From an uncultured Solimonas sp. (GTDB lineage: Bacteria > Pseudomonadota > Gammaproteobacteria > Nevskiales > Nevskiaceae): 24,159 nt of DNA. The notes under the pieces were generated by a model. The model saw only the letters and a program-made list of their open reading frames with translations, searched no databases and had not been told where the DNA came from. Of the stretch, positions 6,620-17,684 are shown one piece after another. The position numbers and the translations under genes were made by a program. The stretch lies in NCBI GenBank assembly GCA_946478985.1, contig CAMLDZ010000043.1, positions 1-24,159 on the forward strand, written 5' to 3'. How positions within the stretch are numbered: position 1 is the first letter of the stretch; each line of letters starts with the position of its first letter.

Positions 6620-7827
6620 TTGACGAGCTGGTTGAGGTCGAAGATCGGCACCAGGATCGCCAGCACGATCAGCAGCACGATGCCGCCCATGATTACGATC
6701 AGCGCCGGCTCGGCGATGCTGACGGTGGTGGCGACCAGCAGCTCGACCTCGCGCTCCTGGTTCTCGGCGGAGCGGTCGAGCATGTCGTCGAGGCGGCCGG
6801 ACGATTCGCCGCTGGCGATCAGGTGCACGGTGATCGGCGGAAACAGCTTGCTGGCGGCCAGCGAGCGGCTCAGCGTCGCGCCTTCGCGGACCTTGATCGC
6901 GGCTTCCTCGATGGCGTCGCGCATCGGCAGATTGCTGACCACCTGCGTGCCGATCCGCATGGCGTCGAGAATCGGCACGCCGGAGCCGAAGAGGATGCCC
7001 AGCGTGCGCGTGAAGCGGCCGGTGTTGGCACCGCGCGTCAGGCGACCGATCAACGGCACGCGCAGCAGAAACGTGTGGACGCGGCGCTTGAACGGATCGG
7101 CCCGCATCAGCCGCGCGAAGATCGCTGCGCCGATCGCCAGCAGGATCAGGAGGTAGACGCCCCAGTCGCGCAGGAAATCGGACGCCGCGATCATCATCCG
7201 CGTCAGCAGCGGCAGCTTGGCGTCGAGGCTGGAGAACACGCCAACCACCTGCGGCACCACATAAGTCAACAGCGCAACCACGACGCCGATCGCGACCACC
7301 GTGAGGATGACCGGATAGATCAATGCCAGGCTGACTTTCTGCTTGAGCTGCTGGCGGCGTTCGACGTAATCGGCGAGGCGGTCGAGGATGTAATCCAGCT
7401 TGCCGGACTGCTCGCCGGCTTCGACGGTAGCGCGGTACAGCGGCGGGAACGCATTGGGAAACTGGTTCAGCGAGTGCGCCAGCGCATTGCCTTCGACCAC
7501 ACCGGCGCGAACGCCCAGCGCGATGCGCTTGACGCGCTTGGCTTCGCTTTGCTCGGAGACCGCAGTCAAGGCTTCGTCCAGCGGCAAGCCGGAGCGGACC
7601 AGGATCGCCAGCTGTCGCGTGAACAGCGCCAGCTCGGCGCCGCTGATGCTGCCGCCGCGCTGGAACGGCGAACTGCTGCGACGTTTGTCGGAAACTTCGT
7701 GGACGTCGACCGGTGCCAGTCCGCGCTCGCGCAGCAGCTGGCGCGCATGACGCGGCGTGTCGCCTTCGATCAGGCCTTTCTTCTGCCGGCCCCGGGCGTC
7801 CAGGGCGGTGTATTCGTAGGCGGCCAA
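6616..7827 (-). CDS. gspF: Type II secretion system inner-membrane platform protein GspF
   Basis: GspF is the polytopic platform protein that links the cytoplasmic ATPase to pseudopilus growth. The 403-residue protein starts MAAYEYTALDARGRQKKG, the usual GspF opening. It has two homologous T2SSF domains, seen from FTRQLAILVRSGLPLDEAL (about 88-106) and FTRTLGILFGSGVPILDAM (about 270-288). Three membrane segments lie near residues 171-196, 218-241 and 373-396. The C terminus ILVPIFDLNQLVK is typical. The start codon is TTG at 7827, preceded by an AGGTAAG ribosome binding site; the reading matches the family from the first residue. It is separated from gspE by 104 bases that hold a structured repeat, the only sizeable gap in the operon. 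Confidence 0.95.
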   Translation of the reverse strand: MAAYEYTALDARGRQKKGLIEGDTPRHARQLLRERGLAPVDVHEVSDKRRSSSPFQRGGSISGAELALFTRQLAILVRSGLPLDEALTAVSEQSEAKRVKRIALGVRAGVVEGNALAHSLNQFPNAFPPLYRATVEAGEQSGKLDYILDRLADYVERRQQLKQKVSLALIYPVILTVVAIGVVVALLTYVVPQVVGVFSSLDAKLPLLTRMMIAASDFLRDWGVYLLILLAIGAAIFARLMRADPFKRRVHTFLLRVPLIGRLTRGANTGRFTRTLGILFGSGVPILDAMRIGTQVVSNLPMRDAIEEAAIKVREGATLSRSLAASKLFPPITVHLIASGESSGRLDDMLDRSAENQEREVELLVATTVSIAEPALIVIMGGIVLLIVLAILVPIFDLNQLVK

Positions 7828-7856
7828 GACTTACCTGCGGCCCAAGGCCGCGCCAT

Positions 7857-7921
7857 CGCCCCTCGCCCGGCGAGCGGGAGAGGGCAGAACCGTTCGCAGC
7901 GCGAGCGGTGGGGTGAGGGCG
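7857..7921. repeat. REP-like structured element between gspE and gspF
   Basis: The outer arms CGCCCCTCGCCC (7857-7868) and GGGGTGAGGGCG (7910-7921) are imperfect inverted repeats. Inside are CCCG/GCGA/GCGGG at 7866-7878 and a nine-pair stem ACCGTTCGC/AGC/GCGAGCGGT (7889-7909, one G-T pair). The element fills most of the 104-base gap between two operon genes. It resembles the dispersed 'CCCTCxCCC ... GGGTGAGGG' intergenic elements common in GC-rich gammaproteobacteria. Only one copy is in this window, so calling it a dispersed repeat is inference. Confidence 0.5.
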
Positions 7922-7931
7922 CGCATCGGCA

Positions 7932-9413
<1,482 letters not shown>

Positions 9414-9416
9414 GAA

Positions 9417-11507
9417 TCAGTTCGTTGGTGCCGGCGTGCCGGTGACAGCACCCGGGGCTTCGGCGGGCGAGGCTGACGGCACTGCCGCATCGACGGCGCC
9501 GGCCGGCGCGGCCGGGGCAGGCGAAGGCGGCGCTGATCCGGGGGCGACCAGCGGCGGCACGAGCTTCGGCGGGCTGTCGTTGAGCACGTCGTCGTAGGGC
9601 TTGAGCAGCGGATTGCCGGCACCGCCGACCTGGTTGGCGGCGTCGATCAGCGTCTGCTGCACATTGACGTACTTCTTGCGCGAGTAATAGTCGATGTCGC
9701 TGGCCTTGCGCAGGATCGACGGGCGGATGAACAGCATCAGGTTTTTCTTGGTCTTCTTGACCGAGGTACTGCGGAACAGCGCGCCGAAGAAGGGGATGTC
9801 GGCGAGGAAGGGAATCGCGCTCTGCGAGGTCTGGATCTGGTCGTCGATCAGGCCACCGATGACGAGAATCTGGCCGTTCTCGATGCCGACCACGTTGGAC
9901 AGCGTGCGCTTGTTGGTGATCAGGTTGGCGGTGCCGGCGGTGCCGGCAGCGATGCCGGAGATTTCCAGGTTGAGCTTGAGCTTGACGCTGTCGCCCTCGC
10001 TGATCTGCGGGGTCACCGACAAGGTCAGGCCGACGTCCTTGCGGTCGATGGTCTGGAACGGATTGACGCTGCCGTTGTTGCTGGAGATGCCGCTGTTGGC
10101 GTAGGAGCCGGACAGGAACGGCACTTCCTGGCCCACCGAGAACTTGGCCTCCTCGTTGTCGAGCGTGACCAGCGTCGGCGTCGACAGCACATTGGTGTTG
10201 CCATCGCCACGCAGTGCCTGCAACAGCACGCCGAAGGTGGTGTTGCCGCGCGTGCCGCCGCCCACTACGTTGATGCCCTGCGAGACCGCCGCGGCCGCCG
10301 CGGACTCGTTGCCGGACTGTGCGAACGCCGACAGCGCCGAGGTGATCGAATCGCTGAGGATGCCGGCCGCCGCGATCTTGTTGGGGTTGTAGACGCCCCA
10401 GTTGACGCCGACGTCGCGCTGCTTGTCGGCGCTGACCTCGGCAATGATGCCCTCGACCATTACCTGTGCGCGCTGGATATCGAGCTGGGCGATGACGTCA
10501 CGGATCTGCCGCATGCCCTTGGGCGGCGCGGTGATGATCAGCGCGTTGGTGTCCTTGTCGGCGAGCACGCGGACGTCGCCGCTGCCGCCGCTGCTGGATG
10601 CCGCCGCTGCGGGCGCCGCGGCGCCGCCACCCTTCTGCTCGCCCTGTTTGACTTGCTGGGCATAGCCCTCAAGGATCGGCGCCAGATTCTCGGCGCTGGC
10701 GTAGCGCAGGTAGACGACCTGCGTGGAGCCGCCATCCGGCAGTTCGACGTCGAGCTGCCTGACGATGGCCCGCAGCCGCGCGCGATCAGCCTTGTCGCCG
10801 CCGATCAGGATGGCATTGCTGCGCTCGTCGGCGATCACCGTCGCCGGCTTGCTGGCCGGATCGGCCGCCTTGTCCTGCTGGGTCATCGTCGTCAGCACGC
10901 GGACCACTTCCGAAGCCGAGGCGTACTGCAGCCGCATATTCTCGATGTCGCGGTCACCGGCCTGATCGATCTGGCGGATCAGCCTGCCGACGCGTTCGAC
11001 ATTGGAAGCACGGTCCGAGACGATCAGGGTGTTGTTCGGCTGGTACGGCGCCAGATGTGCCCACTGCGGCATCAGCGGCCGCAACATCGGCACCAGCTGC
11101 GAGGCGCTGACGTTCTGCAGCTGGAAGACGTGGGTGACGACTTCGTCGCCGGGCAGGCGGCTGCCGTCGCTGTTGTAGGCGCCGCCTTCGGTGCGGACGT
11201 TGGCTTCCGGGATGATCTTGATCGCGCCGCCGGCCGGCACCGCCGCAAACCCGTTGACCTGCAGGACTGCCAGGAAGGTCTGGTAAAGGCTGTCGGCGCT
11301 CATCGGCGAGGCCGAGATCACCGTCACCTTGCCCTTGACGCGACCGTCGACGATGAAGTTCTTGCCGGTCACCTCGCTGACGGTGGCGATCAGCGTGCTG
11401 ATCTCGGCGTCCTTGAGGTTGAGGGTGATATCGGCGCGGACCACCGGCGCAATCGCCAGGCAGAAAAGGGCCGCCAACAGGCCGAGCGCAGGCTTGCGGA
11501 GCGTCAT
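9417..11507 (-). CDS. gspD: Type II secretion system secretin GspD
   Basis: GspD forms the multimeric outer-membrane channel of type II secretion. The 696-residue protein begins with a signal peptide (hydrophobic to residue 20, likely cleavage after Ala25 in VVRA/DITL). The N0 domain follows (ITLNLKDAEISTLIATVSEVTGKNFIVD), then the N1-N3 repeats, including VFQLQNVSASQLVPMLRPLMPQ, MRLQYASASEVVRVLTTM and VVYLRYASAENLAPIL. The secretin core (about 400-610) has GQEVPFLSGSY, DVGLTLSVTPQISEGDSVKL, NLITNKRTLSNVVGIENGQILVIGGLIDD and PFFGALFRS. After the S-domain-like tail there is an unusual Pro/Ala-rich extension of about 45 residues, possibly a flexible end. It starts three bases after the gspC stop. 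Confidence 0.96.
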   Translation of the reverse strand: MTLRKPALGLLAALFCLAIAPVVRADITLNLKDAEISTLIATVSEVTGKNFIVDGRVKGKVTVISASPMSADSLYQTFLAVLQVNGFAAVPAGGAIKIIPEANVRTEGGAYNSDGSRLPGDEVVTHVFQLQNVSASQLVPMLRPLMPQWAHLAPYQPNNTLIVSDRASNVERVGRLIRQIDQAGDRDIENMRLQYASASEVVRVLTTMTQQDKAADPASKPATVIADERSNAILIGGDKADRARLRAIVRQLDVELPDGGSTQVVYLRYASAENLAPILEGYAQQVKQGEQKGGGAAAPAAAASSSGGSGDVRVLADKDTNALIITAPPKGMRQIRDVIAQLDIQRAQVMVEGIIAEVSADKQRDVGVNWGVYNPNKIAAAGILSDSITSALSAFAQSGNESAAAAAVSQGINVVGGGTRGNTTFGVLLQALRGDGNTNVLSTPTLVTLDNEEAKFSVGQEVPFLSGSYANSGISSNNGSVNPFQTIDRKDVGLTLSVTPQISEGDSVKLKLNLEISGIAAGTAGTANLITNKRTLSNVVGIENGQILVIGGLIDDQIQTSQSAIPFLADIPFFGALFRSTSVKKTKKNLMLFIRPSILRKASDIDYYSRKKYVNVQQTLIDAANQVGGAGNPLLKPYDDVLNDSPPKLVPPLVAPGSAPPSPAPAAPAGAVDAAVPSASPAEAPGAVTGTPAPTN

Positions 11508-11510
11508 GAA

Positions 11511-12377
11511 TTAATTGAGCGTCACGTTGAAGGTCTGGGACTGGCCGCCGCGATCGACGGTGAGTGTCACGCTGCTGGCCTTGCCGAGTTCGGTCAGCAT
11601 CTGCAGCGATTTCTGCGTGTCGTCCAATTGTATGCCATTGACCGAGGTCACCAGATCACCCGGCCGCAGGCCGATCTGGTTGAACGGCTGGCGCTCGCGG
11701 CCGGGATAGACCCGGAAGCCCTTGAGCTGGCCATTGACGTTGGCAGGCTGCACGCGGATGTATTGCGAGGCCCTGGACGGATCGGTGAGCACTTCGTCGC
11801 GGATGCGGCCGATCATCTGCGTGGTGGCGTCGCCCCCCACCGGCGTGATCGGCGTGCTCGGCGCGCCGCCCTGGCTGGGCGCGTCCTTGTTCAGGCGCAG
11901 CGTCTCCAGGGTGCCGCCGCGCGACAGCACCACGCGGTCCGCAAAGATCGCCTGCAGGCTGACGCCGCTGATGACGTCGTCGCCGATCGCGAAAGGCTTT
12001 TCCGCGCCATCGGAGCTGGCGATCAAGGCCCGTGAGCGCTCCGGCACGCTGTTGGAGAGGATGCCGAGCAGGCTCAGCGACAATCGGGTTTCCGGAGCGC
12101 TGGCGGCGCCGTTGGGATCGGCGCTGGCGCGGTAGTCGCCGAACAGGTGTGCGTCGATCGCGGCCTGGATATCGACGGCGCGTTGCGCGCCCGGCGCTGC
12201 CGCCAGCTGCGCGGGTCGCCAGCGCCCGGCATCCGGTATCGGCCACAAGGCCCACAGCAGGCGCGCCAGCAGATGGCCCAGCAACAGAACGAGCAGCAGG
12301 ACGGCCGCCGACGGCAGCCGTCGACCATGGCGCTCGTACCAGCGGCCGAGCACGTGCAGGGAAGACGCTTGAATCAT
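11511..12377 (-). CDS. gspC: Type II secretion system protein GspC
   Basis: GspC is the inner-membrane protein that reaches across the periplasm to contact the secretin and helps select substrates. The 288-residue protein has a short cytoplasmic N terminus and one membrane segment (about residues 21-45). A periplasmic HR domain follows (about 88-160, with LSLLGILSNSVPERSRALIASSDG and AIGDDVISGVSLQAIFADRVVLSRGG), then a linker rich in Gly/Pro. A C-terminal PDZ domain (about 215-288) carries GFRVYPGR, NQIGLRPGDLVTSVNGIQLDD and VTLTVDRGGQSQTFNVTL. It is the first gene of the gspCDEF operon and divergent from clpS. The ATG at 12377 lies only six bases from a probable -10 box, so its mRNA may have little or no leader. 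Confidence 0.92.
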   Translation of the reverse strand: MIQASSLHVLGRWYERHGRRLPSAAVLLLVLLLGHLLARLLWALWPIPDAGRWRPAQLAAAPGAQRAVDIQAAIDAHLFGDYRASADPNGAASAPETRLSLSLLGILSNSVPERSRALIASSDGAEKPFAIGDDVISGVSLQAIFADRVVLSRGGTLETLRLNKDAPSQGGAPSTPITPVGGDATTQMIGRIRDEVLTDPSRASQYIRVQPANVNGQLKGFRVYPGRERQPFNQIGLRPGDLVTSVNGIQLDDTQKSLQMLTELGKASSVTLTVDRGGQSQTFNVTLN

Positions 12378-12382
12378 GCGGC

Positions 12383-12409
12383 ATCATACCTTTGCAACAT
12401 GACAGCCAA
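12383..12409 (-). promoter_or_regulatory. Probable promoter of the gsp operon
   Basis: On the minus strand TATGAT (12388-12383) is a good -10 box. TTGGCT (12409-12404) is a possible -35, but the spacing is only 15 bases. Transcription would begin at about 12376-12378, that is, at the gspC ATG itself. Confidence 0.4.
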
Positions 12410-12549
12410 CAGCCGCGGAAACACTTGCAAACGCCTTGCGTTGCCCGGCCAGGGCAGGCGGGCCGGCTGCGGCGGCACATCATCGGCCAGAGGCCGCCGA
12501 CAGTCGCTTGAGTTGCCAGGTGACGCCCCAACATGGGGGTGGACGGCGC

Positions 12550-12555
12550 TAAACT
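12550..12555 (+). promoter_or_regulatory. Probable -10 box of clpS
   Basis: TAAACT ends seven bases before the clpS ATG (12563), which places the expected transcription start at about 12562-12563. I see no convincing -35 hexamer. If used, the clpS mRNA would be leaderless. Confidence 0.4.
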
Positions 12556-12562
12556 TCGGACC

Positions 12563-12892
12563 ATGAGCAACGACGTAAATCCTGGCACCGGCGATCCCGG
12601 TCACGGCCTCGCAGTAGAGGAAGCCAAACCGCGTCTGGCACCGCCGCCGATGTACAAGGTGGTCATGATCAATGACGACTACACGCCGATGGAGTTTGTG
12701 GTCCAGGTCTTGCAGCAGTTCTTCCGCCATTCGCGGGAGAAGTCGGTACAGATCATGCTGCAGATTCATACGGCGGGACGCGGTGTCGCCGGGGTGTTTC
12801 CGGCCGAAATCGCCGAGACCAAGACCGCTCAGGTCAATGCTTACGCCCGCCAGAACCAGCACCCCTTGCTGACGGTCATGGAGAAAGCGTAA
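12563..12892 (+). CDS. clpS: ATP-dependent Clp protease adaptor ClpS
   Basis: ClpS is the N-recognin of bacteria: it binds proteins with N-terminal Leu, Phe, Tyr or Trp and hands them to ClpAP. The 109-residue protein has a flexible N-terminal tail, then the ClpS core [20 protein letters not shown]. Asn and Asp of the INDDYT segment and the following Thr/Met line the N-degron pocket. The core goes on with [33 protein letters not shown] and the ending EKA. The ATG at 12563 gives the usual family length; an in-frame ATG at 12533 lies upstream of the probable -10 box and is less likely. clpA follows after 97 bases. Confidence 0.95.
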   Translation: MSNDVNPGTGDPGHGLAVEEAKPRLAPPPMYKVVMINDDYTPMEFVVQVLQQFFRHSREKSVQIMLQIHTAGRGVAGVFPAEIAETKTAQVNAYARQNQHPLLTVMEKA

Positions 12893-12989
12893 GTGGAGCG
12901 TCAGGGCTGGTTCAGTGCCCGGCGCTACAAGAGCTGTGCTAGAGGTTTATCGACAACGCTGGTAACGCGCTCGCGCGCGGAGGTCGCTG

Positions 12990-15269
<2,280 letters not shown>

Positions 15270-15288
15270 ATCCGGCGGCACCGCAAGC

Positions 15289-15316
15289 AAAAAAGCCCGC
15301 GAAAGCGGGCTTTTTT
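15289..15316. terminator. Bidirectional intrinsic terminator between clpA and infA
   Basis: AAAAAAGCCCGC (15289-15300), loop GAAA (15301-15304) and GCGGGCTTTTTT (15305-15316) form a perfect stem with six A/T pairs at its base. Read on either strand, a GC hairpin with a GAAA-type loop is followed by six T residues. It therefore ends clpSA on the plus strand and infA on the minus strand. Confidence 0.92.
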
Positions 15317-15328
15317 AATGGGTATCTG

Positions 15329-15547
15329 CTACTTGTCGCGGAACGTAATCCGCCCCTTGGTCAGGTCGTACGGCGTCAGCTCGACCTTTACCTTGTCGCC
15401 GGTCAGGATGCGGATGTAGTTCTTGCGCATGCGACCCGAGATATGCGCCACCACCACGTGGCCATTTTCCAGCTTCACGCGGAACGTGGTGTTGGGCAGC
15501 GTTTCCAGAATAACGCCCGCCATCTCGATGTGATCTTCCTTCGCCAT
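15329..15547 (-). CDS. infA: Translation initiation factor IF-1
   Basis: IF-1 binds the ribosomal A site during initiation and assists IF-2 and IF-3. The 72-residue protein is a single S1/OB-fold domain and matches the family throughout: [68 protein letters not shown]. The ATG at 15547 has an AGAGG ribosome binding site, and a good promoter lies just upstream. It is convergent with clpA, as in E. coli and Pseudomonas, and the shared terminator separates the two. Confidence 0.98.
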   Translation of the reverse strand: MAKEDHIEMAGVILETLPNTTFRVKLENGHVVVAHISGRMRKNYIRILTGDKVKVELTPYDLTKGRITFRDK

Positions 15548-15574
15548 ACGCCTCTAGCCTGTTGGAGGTCGGGC

Positions 15575-15603
15575 ATTATCAGGAAAGGCGGGGGCTACAG
15601 CAA
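15575..15603 (-). promoter_or_regulatory. Sigma70 promoter of infA
   Basis: On the minus strand TTGCTG (15603-15598) and GATAAT (15580-15575) are separated by 17 bases and stand about 30 bases before the infA ATG. The -10 matches the consensus at five of six positions. It lies in the 88-base gap downstream of bpt, so infA can be expressed independently of aat-bpt. Confidence 0.65.
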
Positions 15604-15635
15604 CCGCCGGGCGTCGCCAGGCCTTGTTGCACGCA

Positions 15636-16334
15636 CTACGGCAGGTCCTGCCAGCGCGTGCCGACCAGGGCTTCGAGCGGTCGATAGCGGCGCTTGTAGT
15701 GCATCTTGCTGCTGTTCTCGACCCAGTAGCCGAGATAGACATGTGGCATCCGCAGGCGATGCGCCTCGCGCAGCTGTTCGAGGACGGCCAGTGTGCCCAG
15801 GCCGCGCTGCGGCTGTTCGGGGTCGAAGAAGGTGTAGACCGCCGACAGGGCCTGCGGCAGGTGATCGACGACGGCGACGCTGAGCAGCTCGCCGTCGCGG
15901 CGGAAGCACCAGAAGCGCACGTCGAGCCAGCTGCATTCGAGAAAGGCGTGAAACGCTTTGCGGTCCTGCGGGTCCATGCCGCCGCCGGCGTGGCGCGTCG
16001 CCAGGTAGCGCCGGTACAGCGCGTAGTGCTCGTCGCCCAGTTCGCTTTCGATGGTCAGCTGCAGATCGCGGTTGTGCTGCAGGCAGCGGCGCTGGCTGCG
16101 GTCGGCGATGAAGCGTTGGGTATCGATGCGCACCGGTACGCAGCGCTGGCAATCACGACAGTGCGGGCGATAGGTGTGATCGCCACTGCGCCGAAAGCCC
16201 AGTTCCAGCAGGCGCTGGTAGTGTGCCGGCCCCAGACCCGCTTCCGGATCGACGAAGGCGCTGCGCGCCAGCAAGCCGGGCAGGTAGCCACAGCTGTGCT
16301 CGGTACTGAGGAACAGGCGCAGAGACTGTGTCAT
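15636..16334 (-). CDS. bpt: Aspartate/glutamate leucyltransferase Bpt (ATE family)
   Basis: Bpt transfers leucine from Leu-tRNA to proteins with N-terminal Asp or Glu, turning them into ClpS/ClpAP substrates. It was long annotated as arginyl-tRNA-protein transferase (ate). The 232-residue protein has the ATE N-terminal domain with CGYLPG and the cysteine cluster CRDCQRC (conserved in the family). The C-terminal acyltransferase domain has LVxxG-like VDHLPQALSAVYTFFDPE, RGLGTLAVLEQL and YLGYWVENSSKMHYKRRYRPLE. The ATG at 16334 matches the family start; a longer reading from 16418 would only overlap aat. It follows aat by seven bases, so the two are one operon. The leucyl specificity is inferred from the bacterial subfamily. 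Confidence 0.93.
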   Translation of the reverse strand: MTQSLRLFLSTEHSCGYLPGLLARSAFVDPEAGLGPAHYQRLLELGFRRSGDHTYRPHCRDCQRCVPVRIDTQRFIADRSQRRCLQHNRDLQLTIESELGDEHYALYRRYLATRHAGGGMDPQDRKAFHAFLECSWLDVRFWCFRRDGELLSVAVVDHLPQALSAVYTFFDPEQPQRGLGTLAVLEQLREAHRLRMPHVYLGYWVENSSKMHYKRRYRPLEALVGTRWQDLP

Positions 16335-16341
16335 CGCGGGC

Positions 16342-17088
16342 TCAGGGTGCCGGTAGATGACGCGGATCGGCCGGTACTTCGATGTCGAAGCGCCAGGCCG
16401 TGGTGGTCGCGGTCGCATGAACGGCGAGGGCGAGTCTCTGCAGGAACTGCTGTCGCGGCACCTCGACGGCTCCCAGGCTGAGCAGATGGGCGGAGCTGAC
16501 CTGACAATCGATCATCTCGAACTGCCAGCGCCGCAGCTGCTGGCACAGCCAGTACAGGGCAATCTTCGAGCCATCGCTGGCGCGGGAAAACATCGACTCG
16601 CCGAAGAACACCCGGCCGAGCGCGACGCCGTAGAGGCCGCCGATCAATTCACCATCGCGCCAGACTTCGACGCTGTGGGCATTGCCGTGCGTGAACAGCT
16701 CGTGATAGGCCATGCGCATGTCATCGCCGAGCCAGGTGCCGTGACTTTTGCTGCGCGAACCGGCGCAGGCGTCGAGCACACGGTGGAAGGCGCGATCGAT
16801 GCTGAGCGCGTAATCGGCGCGGCGCAGGGTCTTGCCCAGGCTGTGCGAAACGCGCATCGCATCGGGAAGCAGGATCGTGCGCGGATCGGGGCACCACCAC
16901 AGGATCGGCTCGTCCGGGTTGTACCAGGGGAAAATGCCCTGCCGGTAGGCGCGCAGCAGGCGCGTCGTGGAAAGATCGCCGCCGATGGCGAGCAGCCCGT
17001 TGGGGTCGCGCATCGCCAGATGCACGGGCGGGAAGGGCTGGTGCGGATTGCGCGGGTCCAACCAGTGAAGGCGGATCGGGCTTTCCAT
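16342..17088 (-). CDS. aat: Leucyl/phenylalanyl-tRNA-protein transferase
   Basis: Aat adds leucine or phenylalanine to the N terminus of proteins beginning with Lys or Arg, creating N-degrons for ClpS. The 248-residue protein has the family signature GLLAIGGDLSTTRLLRAYRQGIFPWY (about residues 31-56), then PILWWCPDPRTILLP, THGNAHSVEVW, ELIGGLYGVALGRVFFGESMFS and SKIALYWLCQQL. IDCQVSSAHLLSLGAVEVPRQQFL follows, all conserved. The ATG at 17088 is the only good start; a GAGGAG sequence lies 13 bases upstream, slightly far for a ribosome binding site. aat and bpt form a two-gene operon for substrate tagging, facing clpSA across infA. Confidence 0.95.
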   Translation of the reverse strand: MESPIRLHWLDPRNPHQPFPPVHLAMRDPNGLLAIGGDLSTTRLLRAYRQGIFPWYNPDEPILWWCPDPRTILLPDAMRVSHSLGKTLRRADYALSIDRAFHRVLDACAGSRSKSHGTWLGDDMRMAYHELFTHGNAHSVEVWRDGELIGGLYGVALGRVFFGESMFSRASDGSKIALYWLCQQLRRWQFEMIDCQVSSAHLLSLGAVEVPRQQFLQRLALAVHATATTTAWRFDIEVPADPRHLPAP

Positions 17089-17123
17089 CGTCGGCGCGGC
17101 GCTCCTCGAAAAGCTGCCCCGCT

Positions 17124-17129
17124 AGCATA
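17124..17129 (-). promoter_or_regulatory. Possible -10 box of aat-bpt
   Basis: TATGCT on the minus strand lies about 35 bases before the aat ATG, directly after the 17135-17166 hairpin. There is no clear -35 because the DNA upstream is palindromic GC. This is a weak call. Confidence 0.3.
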
Positions 17130-17134
17130 CGCGC

Positions 17135-17207
17135 CGCGGCGTCGAGCGGGTACGCGCGACGCCGCGCGCGGTTGCCGAGGGCGCGCGGCTCGCCGCCCCT
17201 GGCAACC
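17135..17207. repeat. Two adjacent hairpins between the 111-aa gene and aat
   Basis: CGCGGCGTCG (17135-17144) pairs perfectly with CGACGCCGCG (17157-17166) around a 12-base loop. Next to it, GGTTGCC (17170-17176) pairs with GGCAACC (17201-17207), with more GC pairs inside. The second hairpin begins eight bases after the minus-strand stop of the preceding gene. Neither has a T-tract. They could act as a 3' end stabiliser or weak terminator. Confidence 0.45.
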
Positions 17208-17214
17208 GGATCTG

Positions 17215-17550
17215 TCAGTGGAAGGTCGGCGCTACGGTCGGCACGTCACGCAGCACCCATTGCACGACAGCGTCGTGTTCGAAGTGCGTGATCGGCTCGG
17301 ACTCCGTCGGCGGACCGGCCTCGGTCATGCGGCCGTCGTCATCGAAATGAATGCGTGCGCCGGCCGTCTGCACCTTGAGTTCGCCCTTGCGCTGGTTGTC
17401 ATTGAGCGTGAGCTGGAGGTAACGCAGGTCGCAGCCGGCGTACTCGGGGATACGGTTGGTGCCGGCCGCAATCAACGCAGCTTGTTCCTGCGTGAATTCA
17501 CGGATTCCGCCTTCCGGCGTCAGAACGAAGTGACGAATAAGCTGGCTCAT
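17215..17550 (-). CDS. Conserved-looking protein of unknown function (111 aa)
   Basis: I do not recognise this protein. It starts MSQLIRHFVLTPEGGIREFT, has no signal peptide or membrane segment, and is acidic overall, with one cysteine (residue 39) in EYAGCDLRYLQL. Alternating strands (LRYLQLTLND, GELKVQTAGARIHFDDDG) suggest a small alpha/beta or beta-sandwich fold; the ending DAVVQWVLRDVPTVAPTFH may be a helix plus tail. The ATG at 17550 follows a possible -10 GATACT eight bases upstream; no clear ribosome binding site is visible. It is divergent from ftsK and in the same direction as aat-bpt, but two hairpins separate it from aat. In Pseudomonas this slot, between aat and ftsK, holds trxB. 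Codon use looks like that of its neighbours, so it is probably a real gene. Confidence 0.7.
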   Translation of the reverse strand: MSQLIRHFVLTPEGGIREFTQEQAALIAAGTNRIPEYAGCDLRYLQLTLNDNQRKGELKVQTAGARIHFDDDGRMTEAGPPTESEPITHFEHDAVVQWVLRDVPTVAPTFH

Positions 17551-17652
17551 GATCGTAGTATCGGCCTCTTTTGAGGGACGCCTTCTCTATGAAGGCTGAC
17601 CGGCCTGATTCAAGGGACGATCGGTCTGGCATCGCGTTGAATTGAGCATCGT

Positions 17653-17658
17653 TATACT
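17653..17658 (+). promoter_or_regulatory. Likely -10 box of ftsK
   Basis: TATACT lies 26 bases upstream of the ftsK ATG. It matches the consensus at five of six positions, but no -35 is evident at 16-18 bases. It sits in the 134-base gap divergent from the 111-residue gene. Confidence 0.45.
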
Positions 17659-17684
17659 GCCGGCTCCCTGACTGTTCTCTGTAC

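Noticed and set aside
5504..7156. 550-codon plus-strand frame over the end of glk, the TauE-family gene and gspF
   Set aside because: It crosses three genes with clear family motifs in other frames; composition is that of antisense GC-rich DNA.
10653..12035. 460-codon plus-strand frame opposite gspD and gspC
   Set aside because: Antisense shadow of the secretin and GspC genes.
12533..12562. Upstream ATG giving a ten-residue longer ClpS
   Set aside because: It lies before the probable -10 box, has no ribosome binding site and adds residues not seen in the family.
16357..17574. 405-codon plus-strand frame opposite aat and the 111-aa gene
   Set aside because: Aat is certain on the minus strand; the plus frame has shadow composition. 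I also weighed it against the 111-residue gene and kept the minus-strand reading because of its balanced composition.
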